Source: Thalassotalea litorea
GTDB taxonomy: Bacteria > Pseudomonadota > Gammaproteobacteria > Enterobacterales > Alteromonadaceae
DNA length: 64,000 nt
Reading direction: 5' to 3'
NCBI RefSeq assembly: GCF_005843925.1
Contig: NZ_VCBC01000002.1
Span: 62,001-126,000 of the forward strand
Below the pieces are notes generated by a model, which had not been told where the DNA came from, made no database searches, and was given only the letters and a program-made list of their open reading frames with translations. The translations under genes and the position numbers were made by a program. Positions 40,556 through 49,759 of the stretch are shown piece after piece (within the stretch, counting starts at the first letter, position 1; every line of letters starts with the position of its first letter).

Positions 40556-41455
40556 CTAACTTGACTGCGCCCACTTACCTTTAGTCATACGCGGTTGCCC
40601 ACCGTAATCACAAATAGTTTCAATCTCTTCAAAACCATAGTCTGCATAGATTTTCTGAACCTGAGTGTGTTGCTCAAAGCCATGTTCAATATACAAGGTG
40701 GCCCCCGGCATTAAATACTGACGGCTGAGGGAAATAATGTGGCGGATATCTTTAAAGCCGTGATCTTCGGCAACCAATGCCGAATTTGGTTCAAAGCGCA
40801 CATCGCCTTGCGACAAATGCGGATCATCGACATCGATATAAGGGGGATTAGAGACTATCACGTCAAATTTGAGTTGCTCGGAAACGTTCGAAAACCAATT
40901 ACTCTGATAAATTTTTACCCGTTGCAAATGCAAATGTTCGGCATTACTTCGTGCCAGGGCTACAGCATCGTGGCTGTAATCCACCGCCTCCACCTGCCAC
41001 TGGGCTTTTTCGTGGGCGATAGCCAACGCGATCGCTCCGGTCCCCGTTCCCAAATCCAATAATCTGACATTGTCGTTTTGGGAATAATCTTGCAAAACCG
41101 TTTCGACCAGAACTTCGGTATCTGGGCGGGGAATGAGCGTACAAGGAGAGACTTTGAACGGCAACGACCAAAATTCCTGTTCGCCGAGTAAAAATGCAAT
41201 CGGTTCACCTTGCTCTCGGCGACTTAACAGGTGCAAAAACTCATCATATTGCGTTTGAGTGAGACATTTTTCAGGCCAGGCATGTAAGTAGCTGGTGTCC
41301 ACATTGAGTACGTGCGCTAACATTAATTGGCAATCAAGTTTGGGGCTATCGACCACCCGATTATCGAGCAGTTGCTGCTGACCTTGCGTTAAAGCCTTAG
41401 CGATAGACATATCGCTAAGGTCTGATTCAGCAGCTTTGTTTTTCGGCGTGTTCAC
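40556..41455 (-). CDS. prmC: Release factor glutamine methyltransferase PrmC
   Basis: 299 residues from GTG at 41455; an ATG at 41410 (16th codon, MSIAKALTQG) fits the family start better and would give 284 residues. Neither has a clear ribosome binding site. It methylates the Gln of the GGQ motif of release factors. The SAM-binding motif LLDLGTGTGAIALA (about 138-151) and the catalytic NPPYID (about 203-208) are intact. It follows prfA, its substrate, by 14 nt in the hemA-prfA-prmC operon. Confidence 0.96.
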   Translation of the reverse strand: MNTPKNKAAESDLSDMSIAKALTQGQQQLLDNRVVDSPKLDCQLMLAHVLNVDTSYLHAWPEKCLTQTQYDEFLHLLSRREQGEPIAFLLGEQEFWSLPFKVSPCTLIPRPDTEVLVETVLQDYSQNDNVRLLDLGTGTGAIALAIAHEKAQWQVEAVDYSHDAVALARSNAEHLHLQRVKIYQSNWFSNVSEQLKFDVIVSNPPYIDVDDPHLSQGDVRFEPNSALVAEDHGFKDIRHIISLSRQYLMPGATLYIEHGFEQHTQVQKIYADYGFEEIETICDYGGQPRMTKGKWAQSS

Positions 41456-41469
41456 AGGAATATCGGCAA

Positions 41470-42558
41470 TTAGTTCTGTTCCGCCAACGCCGCTAGCATG
41501 TCCGCCTGATTTTCTTGCATAATCGGTTCGAGAACCAGATGCAAATTACCTTCAATCACTTCATTAAGACGATATAAAGTTAAATTAATGCGGTGATCTG
41601 TCATACGACCTTGCGGATAGTTGTAAGTACGAATACGCTCGGAGCGATCACCACTGGCAACCAAGTTACGGCGTGATGATTCTTCAGCGCTGCGGCGCTT
41701 TTCATCTTCCGCTTGTTGCATTCTGGCTTGCAATACTGACATCGCCTGAGCACGATTCTTATGCTGAGAGCGCTGATCCTGACACTCAACCACAATACCT
41801 GTGGGTATGTGGGTAATACGGATCGCAGAATCCGTTTTGTTAACGTGCTGACCACCGGCACCGGATGCCCTGAAAGTATCGACTTTTAGATCGGCTTTAT
41901 TAATTTCAATCGCTTCCGCCTCTGGAATTTCCGGCATCACGACAACCGTGCAGGCGGAGGTATGCACCCTACCCTGAGATTCCGTTTCCGGAACACGTTG
42001 AACCCGGTGTCCACCACTTTCAAACTTCATTTGGCCATAGACACTATCGCCATTGAATTTAACAATAACTTCTTTAAAACCGCCGTGCTCACCTTCATTC
42101 ATGTTAAGCACTTCCGTTGACCAACCCTGCTTTTCCGCATAGCGGGTATACATACGGTACAGGTCCCCGGCAAAAATTGCCGCTTCATCGCCGCCGGCAC
42201 CTGCGCGGATTTCGACGAAACAGTTGTTGTCATCGTTTGGATCTTTTGGCAACAATAGAATTTGTAATTGCTCGGTCAATGTTTCAATCGACTCTTTCGC
42301 CGCTTTAAATTCTTCCTGCGCCATTTCACGCATATCAGGATCATCGTCTTTAAGCATTTCCTGAGACATCTCAAAGTTGTCTTGCGCCTGCTTAAAGTCA
42401 TTAAATACTTTCGTCACTTCTTCAAGCTGAGAAAATTCTTTTGAAAGCCCACGGAACTTTTCCTGATCGGAAATTACATCCGGATCCGATAATAACGCCT
42501 GAACTTCTTCAAAACGTTCAACCAGAATTTCCAGTTTTTGATAGACAGATTGTTTCAT
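41470..42558 (-). CDS. prfA: Peptide chain release factor 1
   Basis: 362 residues. It recognises UAA and UAG and triggers peptidyl-tRNA hydrolysis. The catalytic GGQ is at 235-237 in [14 protein letters not shown]. The stop-codon reading PxT motif is PET at 190-192, in [10 protein letters not shown] helical domain 1 occupies about residues 1-100. It lies between hemA (26 nt upstream) and prmC. Confidence 0.97.
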   Translation of the reverse strand: MKQSVYQKLEILVERFEEVQALLSDPDVISDQEKFRGLSKEFSQLEEVTKVFNDFKQAQDNFEMSQEMLKDDDPDMREMAQEEFKAAKESIETLTEQLQILLLPKDPNDDNNCFVEIRAGAGGDEAAIFAGDLYRMYTRYAEKQGWSTEVLNMNEGEHGGFKEVIVKFNGDSVYGQMKFESGGHRVQRVPETESQGRVHTSACTVVVMPEIPEAEAIEINKADLKVDTFRASGAGGQHVNKTDSAIRITHIPTGIVVECQDQRSQHKNRAQAMSVLQARMQQAEDEKRRSAEESSRRNLVASGDRSERIRTYNYPQGRMTDHRINLTLYRLNEVIEGNLHLVLEPIMQENQADMLAALAEQN

Positions 42559-42584
42559 TTAATTTGAATTCGCAATATTGTTAT

Positions 42585-43856
42585 TTAAGAGTCTTTTTTA
42601 TCTAAATCAAAGACATCGTGAAGATAAATAATTTTATCCAGTTCACCACCCTGGGCGGCATTTTGAATCGCCCGCGTTGGCGCGTGCATTAGATTATTGG
42701 TTAATTTGGTGGCAAGTTCAGCGACAACTTGCTCGGGATCTTTGTTGTTTGCCAATTGCAGCTTGGCTTTTTCCAGCAAGGCATCTCGTCGACCCAGACA
42801 TTGTTCTCGGTAGGCAATTACCGCGTCTTGGGTGTTTAGGCCCCGTAACCAGGCCATAAAATCATCACTCTGGCCACCCACGATCGTTTCCGCTTGTTCA
42901 GCGGCCACCCGACGGTTTTCTAGGTTTTGAGCAACAATACCTTGTAAATCATCCACTGTGTATAAAAATACATCTTCCAGCTCGGCCACTTGTTCCTCAA
43001 TATCTCTGGGAACGGCAATATCCACCATAAATATCGGTCGATGGCGGCGACGGGTTAACGCTTTTTCGACCATGCCTTTACCGATAATCGGTAAAGTTGA
43101 CCCGGTTGACGATATCACAATATCGGCATCGCCAATATGCTCAGGAATTTGCGCCAGGGTAATCACATCGGCGCCAACACTGTTGGCCATATGTTCAGCT
43201 CTGGCCACGGTGCGGTTTGCGACAGTAATTTTGCCCACCTGGTTATCATATAAATGACGAGCAACCAATTCGATTGTTTCGCCGGCACCAATTAATAATA
43301 CTTTTGTCTGTTTTAATTGACCAAAAATATGCTTGGCTAAATTTACTGCGGCAAACGCGACAGATACAGCACTAGCACCGATTTCTGTTTCCGTTCTTAC
43401 CTGTTTGGCGACACCAAACGTGCGTTGAAACAGACGGTCCATAATAATTTTCATAGAACCGGCGGCTTTGGCCTGGCTGTAGGCTTGTTTCATTTGTCCG
43501 AGAATTTGCGGCTCACCTAATATGAGAGAGTCCAGACCACAGGCCACTCGCATCATATGATTTACGGCTTGCTGATCATGATGCCAATAAAGCGTTGGAG
43601 AAATAACACTCGCTGGAACCTGGTGATATTGCTCTAACCAACCAGTAACTTGCTGTTTTACGTCAGACACCGACTGGTCTTGTACAAAATACAGTTCGGT
43701 ACGGTTGCAAGTCGATAAAATCGCCGCTTCTTTGCAGGATAATTCGCCAACCATTTCCTGCAGCGCATGGGTTAGGTTGTCAGGACTGAATGCTATTTTT
43801 TCACGAACAGACACAGGGGCTGTTTTGTGATTAATTCCAACGGCAAAAATGGGCAT
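42585..43856 (-). CDS. hemA: Glutamyl-tRNA reductase
   Basis: 423 residues from the ATG at 43856 (MPIFAVGINHKTAPV), the family start; the frame is open 33 codons further up. It reduces glutamyl-tRNA(Glu) to glutamate-1-semialdehyde, the first committed step of C5 tetrapyrrole synthesis. The catalytic Cys lies in LSTCNRTELY (about 48-57). The NADPH-binding LLIGAGETIELVARHL lies near 185. A C-terminal dimerisation helix region is present. First gene of hemA-prfA-prmC and divergent from lolB, as in E. coli. Confidence 0.97.
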   Translation of the reverse strand: MPIFAVGINHKTAPVSVREKIAFSPDNLTHALQEMVGELSCKEAAILSTCNRTELYFVQDQSVSDVKQQVTGWLEQYHQVPASVISPTLYWHHDQQAVNHMMRVACGLDSLILGEPQILGQMKQAYSQAKAAGSMKIIMDRLFQRTFGVAKQVRTETEIGASAVSVAFAAVNLAKHIFGQLKQTKVLLIGAGETIELVARHLYDNQVGKITVANRTVARAEHMANSVGADVITLAQIPEHIGDADIVISSTGSTLPIIGKGMVEKALTRRRHRPIFMVDIAVPRDIEEQVAELEDVFLYTVDDLQGIVAQNLENRRVAAEQAETIVGGQSDDFMAWLRGLNTQDAVIAYREQCLGRRDALLEKAKLQLANNKDPEQVVAELATKLTNNLMHAPTRAIQNAAQGGELDKIIYLHDVFDLDKKDS

Positions 43857-44066
43857 AGATTCGAGCTTTAGTCCGGTTAACGAGTAAAAGGTGTATCTTG
43901 TTGTCTTTATCGATTCTGCACGTAGAATTTTGAGTAACGATAAACGTAACAACAAACAATGTTGCTAATTTTACGAAATTAAACCGATGATTGAAAGTAC
44001 CCTGATAAATGTGGTGCAATATAGATAGACAAATTCGCCATTCACTTTCGGTATTTTAGTTAATTT

Positions 44067-44729
44067 ATGACTCTTCCTTTTGCATGCAGTAATAACAGCA
44101 GATCTTTTTCAAGATTGAAACAGTGGCGAATAATTGCGCAAGCCGCAGTCATTTCAACCATCTTAAGCGCCTGTTCGCTATTTAGCCAACCTCCGGAGCC
44201 GCAAAGTGTCGCCGCGCAAAAGTTGCGTCAGCAGCAAATGGCGGAAATCAGCGAATGGCTGGTGAAAGGTAAAATGGCATTTATGCAAGGTTCTGAACGC
44301 AAGAGCGCAAATTTATACTGGCGTCACAACCAAGATGAATTGAAGTTAAATTTAACCACGTTTCTCGGGGTTAATGTATTATCACTATCCTCCATTGATT
44401 CCGGTTATGAATTGCGAGTCGATGGTAAACGTTATACCGGCCCCCAATTGCAACCGTTATTGGCTGGCGTTTCTGGTATTGAATTACCCGTTGATGATCT
44501 GACCTATTGGATCAAAGGCGCAAAAGCAAAATCTCAGGATGCATTATTTTTCAATTCAGAAAATGGCTTACCCGCTCGAATTCAGGCGCTTCGCGGTAAC
44601 CGTATGTGGCAGGTTGATTATCAGGAATTTACCAAAGTCGATGAACATTACATGCCCAGCAAGCTTACCCTAAAGCATGGTCAATTGACCATAAAACTGG
44701 CGATTACCGACTGGCAACTGGACGATTAA
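44067..44729 (+). CDS. lolB: Outer-membrane lipoprotein receptor LolB
   Basis: 220 residues. The lipobox LSAC gives Cys36 after a longer than usual N-region. LolB accepts lipoproteins from the carrier LolA and inserts them into the outer membrane. The mature part has WLVKGKMAFMQGSERKSANLYW near the start of the barrel and SGIELPVDDLTYWIKG further on, both typical. It begins the lolB-ispE unit with an 18-nt gap and is divergent from hemA. The lipoproteins in this window would be among its cargo. Confidence 0.93.
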   Translation: MTLPFACSNNSRSFSRLKQWRIIAQAAVISTILSACSLFSQPPEPQSVAAQKLRQQQMAEISEWLVKGKMAFMQGSERKSANLYWRHNQDELKLNLTTFLGVNVLSLSSIDSGYELRVDGKRYTGPQLQPLLAGVSGIELPVDDLTYWIKGAKAKSQDALFFNSENGLPARIQALRGNRMWQVDYQEFTKVDEHYMPSKLTLKHGQLTIKLAITDWQLDD

Positions 44730-44747
44730 TTTCTGACCTCAAATACT

Positions 44748-45617
44748 ATGAAGACAACATACGCTTTTTCATCCCCTGCAAAGATTAATCGATTTTTGCA
44801 CATTACTAATCGCCGCGAAGATGGCTATCACGAGCTGGAAACCGTTTTTCAGTTTTTGGATTTTAGCGATAACCTCACCTTCACCCCGCGCGATGATGAC
44901 CAGATTACATTAACGCCCAATATCCCCGGTGTGCCATTGGTAGATAATCTTATTTATCGAGCAGCGCAGTCATTAAAAAATCGCGCACCAAGCACAATCA
45001 TCCAACCTCTGGGCGTTGATATTAGTCTGGACAAAAAACTGCCCATGGGCGGCGGCTTAGGTGGGGGTTCATCGAATGCGGCAACAACATTACTGGCATT
45101 GAATCGCATTTGGAACTTAGGTTTCGAGTTAGAAACACTGGCAAATATTGGCTTGGCTCTGGGGGCGGACGTGCCTATTTTTGTTCACGGTCACAGTGCA
45201 TTTGCACAAGGCGTTGGTGAAATTATTACCCCGGTTGATATCGACTGTCCGGTATTTTTGATTACCGTCCCTTCCTGCCATATATCAACCGCGAGCATAT
45301 TCCAACATCCGAATTTACCGAGATGCACGGCAAAATTGACAAAGCAGCAAAGAATGAAAATGGATTTACGCACCTGTCACAACGACTGTGAAAATTTGGT
45401 CGCTAACCTGTATCCTGAGGTTGCCAAGTTAATGGCTTGGTTGTTAGAATACGCTCCGTCTCGATTGACCGGCACAGGTGGTTGTATTTTTTCCAGTTTT
45501 GACTCTGTGGAAGAAGCCCGTAAGGTACAATCGAAACTGCCTCCAAATGTGCGTTCATTTATCGCCAGGGGGTTGAATTCATCACCGGTTCTGGCCGAGC
45601 TTGAACAGGTGAGTTAA
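44748..45617 (+). CDS. ispE: 4-diphosphocytidyl-2-C-methyl-D-erythritol kinase
   Basis: 289 residues. It phosphorylates CDP-methylerythritol in the MEP isoprenoid pathway. GHMP-kinase features: Lys12 in SPAKINRFL, the ATP-loop PMGGGLGGGSSNAA (99-112), the catalytic Asp141 in GADVPIF, and the C-terminal LTGTGGCIFSSF. The gene ends only 7 nt before tRNA-Gln, so the two appear to share a transcript. Confidence 0.96.
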   Translation: MKTTYAFSSPAKINRFLHITNRREDGYHELETVFQFLDFSDNLTFTPRDDDQITLTPNIPGVPLVDNLIYRAAQSLKNRAPSTIIQPLGVDISLDKKLPMGGGLGGGSSNAATTLLALNRIWNLGFELETLANIGLALGADVPIFVHGHSAFAQGVGEIITPVDIDCPVFLITVPSCHISTASIFQHPNLPRCTAKLTKQQRMKMDLRTCHNDCENLVANLYPEVAKLMAWLLEYAPSRLTGTGGCIFSSFDSVEEARKVQSKLPPNVRSFIARGLNSSPVLAELEQVS

Positions 45618-45624
45618 CAATGTT

Positions 45625-45699
45625 TGGGGTATAGCCAAGCGGTAAGGCAGCGGGTTTTGATCCCGTCATTCCAAGGTTCAAATCCTTGTACCCCAGCCA
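45625..45699 (+). tRNA. tRNA-Gln (anticodon UUG)
   Basis: A 75-nt cloverleaf with encoded CCA. Acceptor TGGGGTA / TACCCCA; anticodon stem GCGGG / CCCGT (one wobble) around TTTTGAT, which gives UUG; T-arm CAAGG-TTCAAAT-CCTTG. The U1-A72 acceptor pair is typical of tRNA-Gln. It lies 7 nt after ispE and is followed by prs. Confidence 0.96.
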
Positions 45700-45838
45700 A
45701 TTTGCCAATTACCGAAAATAGCTGGCAAATGACAACACCAGGCAATATTTGTAAGAAAATAGTCTGAGTGTAATACCACATTAAAACTTGTTTTAATGTA
45801 CTAACATTAATGATGTCTAAGTTTCTGAGGAACAGACA

Positions 45839-46786
45839 GTGCCTGACATGAAGATTTTTGCGGGTAATGCCACCCCTGAACTGGCTAAGAAAATTGCAGA
45901 CCGTCTATATATTGGACTTGGTGATGCAAAAGTTGGCAGTTTCAGTGATGGTGAAATCAGCGTTGAAATTACCGAAAACGTCCGTGGCGCGGATGTATTT
46001 ATTATCCAATCTACTTGTGCACCAACCAACAACAACTTAATGGAATTGATCGTCATGGTCGATGCCTTACGTCGTGCTTCTGCCGGTCGTATTACTGCGG
46101 TCATGCCTTATTTCGGTTATGCTCGCCAAGACAGACGAGTGCGAAGTGCCCGTGTTCCAATTACCGCAAAAGTTGTCGCGGATTTCCTTTCCAGCGTTGG
46201 TGTTGACCGAGTACTGACTGTTGACCTGCATGCGGAACAAATTCAGGGCTTCTTTGACGTTCCGGTAGACAACGTTTTCGGCTCCCCTATTCTGTTAGAA
46301 GACATGTTAAATAAAGATCTGGAAAACCCAGTTGTGGTTTCTCCGGATATCGGTGGTGTGGTTCGTGCTCGTGCTGTAGCCAAATTACTGGATGACACCG
46401 ATTTAGCCATTATCGATAAACGTCGTCCTAAGGCGAATGTTTCTCAGGTAATGCACATTATTGGTGATGTCGATGGTCGTGATTGTATTATCGTCGATGA
46501 TATGATTGATACCGGTGGTACGCTTTGTAAAGCGGCTGCGGCTTTAAAAGAGCATGGCGCTCGTCGCGTATATGCCTATGCAACGCACCCAATCCTATCC
46601 GGCAACGCTGCCGAGAATATCGCCAACTCAGAAATCGATGAGATGATTGTCACCGATTCGATTCCATTAAAACCGGAAATTCAAAAACTGGCTAAGGTTC
46701 GTCAATTAAGCCTTGCCGGCATGCTCTCTGAAGCGATTCGCAGGGTCAGCAATGAAGAGTCTATCTCGGCGATGTTTAAAGCTTAA
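45839..46786 (+). CDS. prs: Ribose-phosphate pyrophosphokinase
   Basis: 315 residues from GTG at 45839 with GAGGA 8 nt upstream; E. coli prs, as I recall it, also begins with GTG and the same MPDMK opening, which supports this start over the ATG at 45848. It makes PRPP from ribose-5-phosphate and ATP for nucleotides, His and Trp. Motifs: [20 protein letters not shown] (about 81-100), the flexible catalytic loop [13 protein letters not shown], and the PRPP loop [14 protein letters not shown] (about 219-232). The length equals that of E. coli. Confidence 0.98.
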   Translation: MPDMKIFAGNATPELAKKIADRLYIGLGDAKVGSFSDGEISVEITENVRGADVFIIQSTCAPTNNNLMELIVMVDALRRASAGRITAVMPYFGYARQDRRVRSARVPITAKVVADFLSSVGVDRVLTVDLHAEQIQGFFDVPVDNVFGSPILLEDMLNKDLENPVVVSPDIGGVVRARAVAKLLDDTDLAIIDKRRPKANVSQVMHIIGDVDGRDCIIVDDMIDTGGTLCKAAAALKEHGARRVYAYATHPILSGNAAENIANSEIDEMIVTDSIPLKPEIQKLAKVRQLSLAGMLSEAIRRVSNEESISAMFKA

Positions 46787-46823
46787 CCTTAAGTTTTGAG
46801 TTGTTGAAACGGAAAATTTCACC

Positions 46824-46850
46824 AAAAGCACGCAGTAAGCGTGCTTTTTT
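46824..46850 (+). terminator. Terminator after prs
   Basis: AAAAGCACGC / GCGTGCTTTT around AGTAA, then a T-run, 37 nt after the prs stop. It separates prs from rplY. Confidence 0.9.
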
Positions 46851-46911
46851 ATTTTAAGGGTGTGAAAATTCTCAACAAAGTGTTATCATGCCGCGCCTTT
46901 TTAGTAATAGG

Positions 46912-46949
46912 ATCCTTCCTTTGCTGAAAACCCCCTTCTTCGGAAGGAT
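46912..46949 (+). promoter_or_regulatory. Leader hairpin upstream of rplY
   Basis: ATCCTTCC / GGAAGGAT pair (46912-46919 with 46942-46949) around a 22-nt loop, 61 nt before the rplY start. It sits where a ribosomal-protein leader would be; autoregulation by bL25 is an inference. Confidence 0.4.
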
Positions 46950-47010
46950 TAGAGATTATTTTTTGGTCGCGAAGAATAATTAAGTTTTACTTTAAATTGA
47001 GTACATTACT

Positions 47011-47640
47011 ATGGATTTATTCACATTAGATGCTGAAGTTCGTACAGACATGGGGAAAGGTGCGAGCCGCCGCCTACGTCATGCGAACAAAGTTCCAGCT
47101 ATCGTATACGGTGCAGGCAAAGAGCCAGTATCGATCACTCTTGCGCACAACAAAGTTTTCCGTGCACAGGAAGAAGAAGCGTTTTACTCTCACGTATTAA
47201 CGTTAAACGTAGGTAAAGAAGCTGTTGAAGTTGTAATCAAAGATATGCAACGTCACCCGTTCAAGCCGCAAATCATGCACATGGACTTCTTGCGTGTAGA
47301 CGCTAAGAAAGAGCTGCACACTAACGTTCCTCTACACTTCATCAACGAAGACGTAGTTGCGAAAACTGGTGCTGTTATCGCTCACTCTGCGAACGAAATC
47401 GAAGTTGCGTGTTTACCTGCAAACCTTCCTGAGTTCATTGAAGTTGACGTGAAAGACTTGGAAGTTGGTCAAACTATCCACTTATCAGATATCGCTCTTC
47501 CTAAAGGCGTAACTTCTGTTGAGTTGGCTAAAGGTGAAGATCACGACCAAGCTGTTGTTACTGCTAGCGCACCTAAAGTCAGCAGCGATGACGACGATGC
47601 AGCTGAAGAAGCAAGCAGCGAAGAAACCACTGAAGAATAA
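47011..47640 (+). CDS. rplY: Large-subunit ribosomal protein bL25 (Ctc type)
   Basis: 209 residues, the long form. The N-terminal L25 domain (about 1-92) binds 5S rRNA; the C-terminal beta domain (about 95-185) is the TL5/Ctc extension missing from the short E. coli protein. It ends in an acidic Asp/Glu/Ala/Ser tail (about 190-209). The start motif [20 protein letters not shown] is characteristic. Codon use is strongly biased, as expected for a ribosomal gene. pth follows after 16 nt. Confidence 0.96.
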   Translation: MDLFTLDAEVRTDMGKGASRRLRHANKVPAIVYGAGKEPVSITLAHNKVFRAQEEEAFYSHVLTLNVGKEAVEVVIKDMQRHPFKPQIMHMDFLRVDAKKELHTNVPLHFINEDVVAKTGAVIAHSANEIEVACLPANLPEFIEVDVKDLEVGQTIHLSDIALPKGVTSVELAKGEDHDQAVVTASAPKVSSDDDDAAEEASSEETTEE

Positions 47641-47656
47641 TCGCTGAGGAATCTCC

Positions 47657-48250
47657 TTGACGACTAATATTCAATTGGTTGTGGGCCTGGGTAATCCAGG
47701 CCCCGAATATTCCAAGACTCGCCATAATGCAGGTGTCTGGTTCGTTGAAGAACTCGCCCGCATGCATAATATTACCCTGTCTCCGAACACTAAGTACTTT
47801 GGCCTTTACGGCAAAGGTATGATTGCCAATCAATTGGTACACCTGTTAATTCCAACCACCTTTATGAATCGCAGTGGTCAATCTGTGGCGGCGCTGGCAA
47901 ATTTTTTCAAAATTCCAGTGGCGGACATTCTGGTTGCACACGATGAGCTGGATCTCGATCCTGGTGTGGTTAAAATTAAACAAGGTGGCGGACATGGCGG
48001 CCATAATGGTCTGCGCGATATTATTGCCCGTATGGCGAACAATAAAGATTTTTATCGGTTGCGGATTGGCATTGGCCATCCGGGACACAGAGACCGGGTG
48101 ACAGGTTTCGTATTGGGCAAGGCACCTCAAGCCGAACAAGGTTTACTCGACCAGGCGGTGGATGAAGCCAGTCGTTGTTTTTCAATCTGGCTCGAGCAAG
48201 ATTTGAAAAAAGCCCAAAACCGACTTCACACGTTCAAAGCAACAAACTGA
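47657..48250 (+). CDS. pth: Peptidyl-tRNA hydrolase
   Basis: 197 residues from a TTG start with GAGGA 7 nt upstream. It recycles peptidyl-tRNA that falls off ribosomes. [19 protein letters not shown] holds the catalytic His23; TFMNRSG (about 68-74) and HDELDL (about 96-101, catalytic Asp) line the active site; [12 protein letters not shown] contacts the tRNA. It sits in the typical rplY-pth-ychF order. Confidence 0.96.
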   Translation: MTTNIQLVVGLGNPGPEYSKTRHNAGVWFVEELARMHNITLSPNTKYFGLYGKGMIANQLVHLLIPTTFMNRSGQSVAALANFFKIPVADILVAHDELDLDPGVVKIKQGGGHGGHNGLRDIIARMANNKDFYRLRIGIGHPGHRDRVTGFVLGKAPQAEQGLLDQAVDEASRCFSIWLEQDLKKAQNRLHTFKATN

Positions 48251-48269
48251 TTATCTACAGGAACTTATC

Positions 48270-49361
48270 ATGGGATTTAAATGCGGTATTGTTGGATTGC
48301 CAAATGTTGGTAAATCTACCCTGTTTAACGCACTGACCAAAGCGGGCATCGAAGCCGCAAACTTTCCGTTCTGTACCATAGAACCCAATACTGGTGTGGT
48401 GCCAGTTCCAGATCCACGTTTGGATAAATTGGCGGAAATTGTCAATCCAGAGCGCGTCATCGCCACGACCATGGAGTTCGTTGATATTGCTGGCCTGGTG
48501 GCTGGAGCCTCAAAAGGTGAAGGTCTGGGTAATAAATTTTTAGCCAATATCCGGGAAACGGATGCGATTGGCCATGTTGTCCGTTGTTTTGAAAACGACA
48601 ATATTGTTCACGTTGCTGGTAAAGTCAATCCAGAAGAAGATATTGATGTTATCAATACAGAACTGGCGCTTTCCGATATGGAAACAGCAGAGCGAGCGAT
48701 TCAACGTCAGGCTAAACGTGCCAAAGGCGGTGATAAAGACGCTAAATTCGAAGTGCCAGTGCTAGAAAAAATCCTGGCGCACGTAGAACAGGGCGAAATG
48801 ATCCGCTCCTTAGAGTTAACCAAGGAAGAAAAAGCGGCGGTAAGCTACCTAAACTTCCTGACAGCAAAACCGACGATGTACATCGCGAACGTGAATGACG
48901 ACGGTTTTGAAGACAATCCATATCTTGATCAGGTTCGTGCTATTGCCGAAAAAGAAGATGCCGTCGTGGTGCCAGTATGTGCCGAAATCGAAGGCGAACT
49001 AGCGGAAATGGATGAAGAAGATCGCGTTGAGTTTATGGCTGAAATGGGGTTAACCGAACCGGGACTCAACCGGGTGATTAATTCAGGTTACGGGTTATTG
49101 CATTTGCAAACTTACTTTACCGCCGGCGTTAAAGAAGTACGCGCCTGGACCGTAAAAGTGAACGCAACCGCGCCGCAAGCCGCTGGCGTGATCCATACCG
49201 ACTTTGAAAAAGGATTTATCCGCGCTGAAGTCGTCGGTTACGATGACTTTGTCAGTTGTAATGGTGAATCTGGCGCGAAAGAAGCCGGTAAGTGGCGCTT
49301 AGAAGGTAAAGATTACCGCGTCAAAGACGGTGATGTGGTTCACTTCCGTTTCAACGTCTAA
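48270..49361 (+). CDS. ychF: Ribosome-binding ATPase YchF
   Basis: 363 residues with AGGA 7 nt before the ATG. The P-loop is GLPNVGKST (9-17) and the G3 motif DIAG follows near 70. The G4 position reads NVND, not NKxD, which fits the known ATP preference of YchF. A helical insertion (about 130-200) and a C-terminal TGS domain (about 278-361) complete the family plan. It binds ribosomes and affects the oxidative-stress response. Confidence 0.96.
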   Translation: MGFKCGIVGLPNVGKSTLFNALTKAGIEAANFPFCTIEPNTGVVPVPDPRLDKLAEIVNPERVIATTMEFVDIAGLVAGASKGEGLGNKFLANIRETDAIGHVVRCFENDNIVHVAGKVNPEEDIDVINTELALSDMETAERAIQRQAKRAKGGDKDAKFEVPVLEKILAHVEQGEMIRSLELTKEEKAAVSYLNFLTAKPTMYIANVNDDGFEDNPYLDQVRAIAEKEDAVVVPVCAEIEGELAEMDEEDRVEFMAEMGLTEPGLNRVINSGYGLLHLQTYFTAGVKEVRAWTVKVNATAPQAAGVIHTDFEKGFIRAEVVGYDDFVSCNGESGAKEAGKWRLEGKDYRVKDGDVVHFRFNV

Positions 49362-49390
49362 TCAGTGAAATAAAACATCCACTGTTAATG

Positions 49391-49420
49391 AAACAACCGG
49401 CTCAATGCCGGTTGTTTTGT
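49391..49420 (+). terminator. Terminator after ychF
   Basis: AAACAACCGGC / GCCGGTTGTTT around TCAAT, followed by TGTTTTC, 30 nt after the stop. Confidence 0.85.
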
Positions 49421-49759
49421 TTTCAACGGTTTTTAATTCGTCGTTTGAGATAATGCTATCCTGCCAACCTTAGTCATTAAGTTCTTCTTTCAACTTTCAA
49501 CCCACATCCTCTGACATCTCCCCTTCAACCATCATTTTCTCCGTTTTGTTCAGCCCAGTTTATTTTGATTTACTTTCGTTAAAAGGTGGAAAAATCTTTC
49601 CATTGGATTATTTTTAATAAGCAAAGTAATAAAAAAAAGCGTTGGTATTTTATTGTTACCTTATCTATTCCCCCATAAATCAGATGCTGGATTTATGCAT
49701 GACAAAAACGCGATGTTGCAACCGGAAGCCGCAACTGAGCCGTAACTTTCAGGTGTGAT
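49421..49759. other. Intergenic leader of the DUF3604 gene
   Basis: 339 bp, AT-rich, with an ATAAATC / GATTTAT hairpin near 49675-49696. A 16-codon frame (ATG 49695, TAA 49743-49745) ends 14 nt before the DUF3604 start; it could be a leader peptide or chance. The main ribosome binding site AGGTG lies just after its stop. Confidence 0.35.

Noticed and set aside
41979-41990. PET instead of PAT in the stop-codon recognition tripeptide of RF1
   Set aside because: The motif is PxT, with a variable middle residue; from memory PET is common in related genera, so it does not suggest changed codon recognition.
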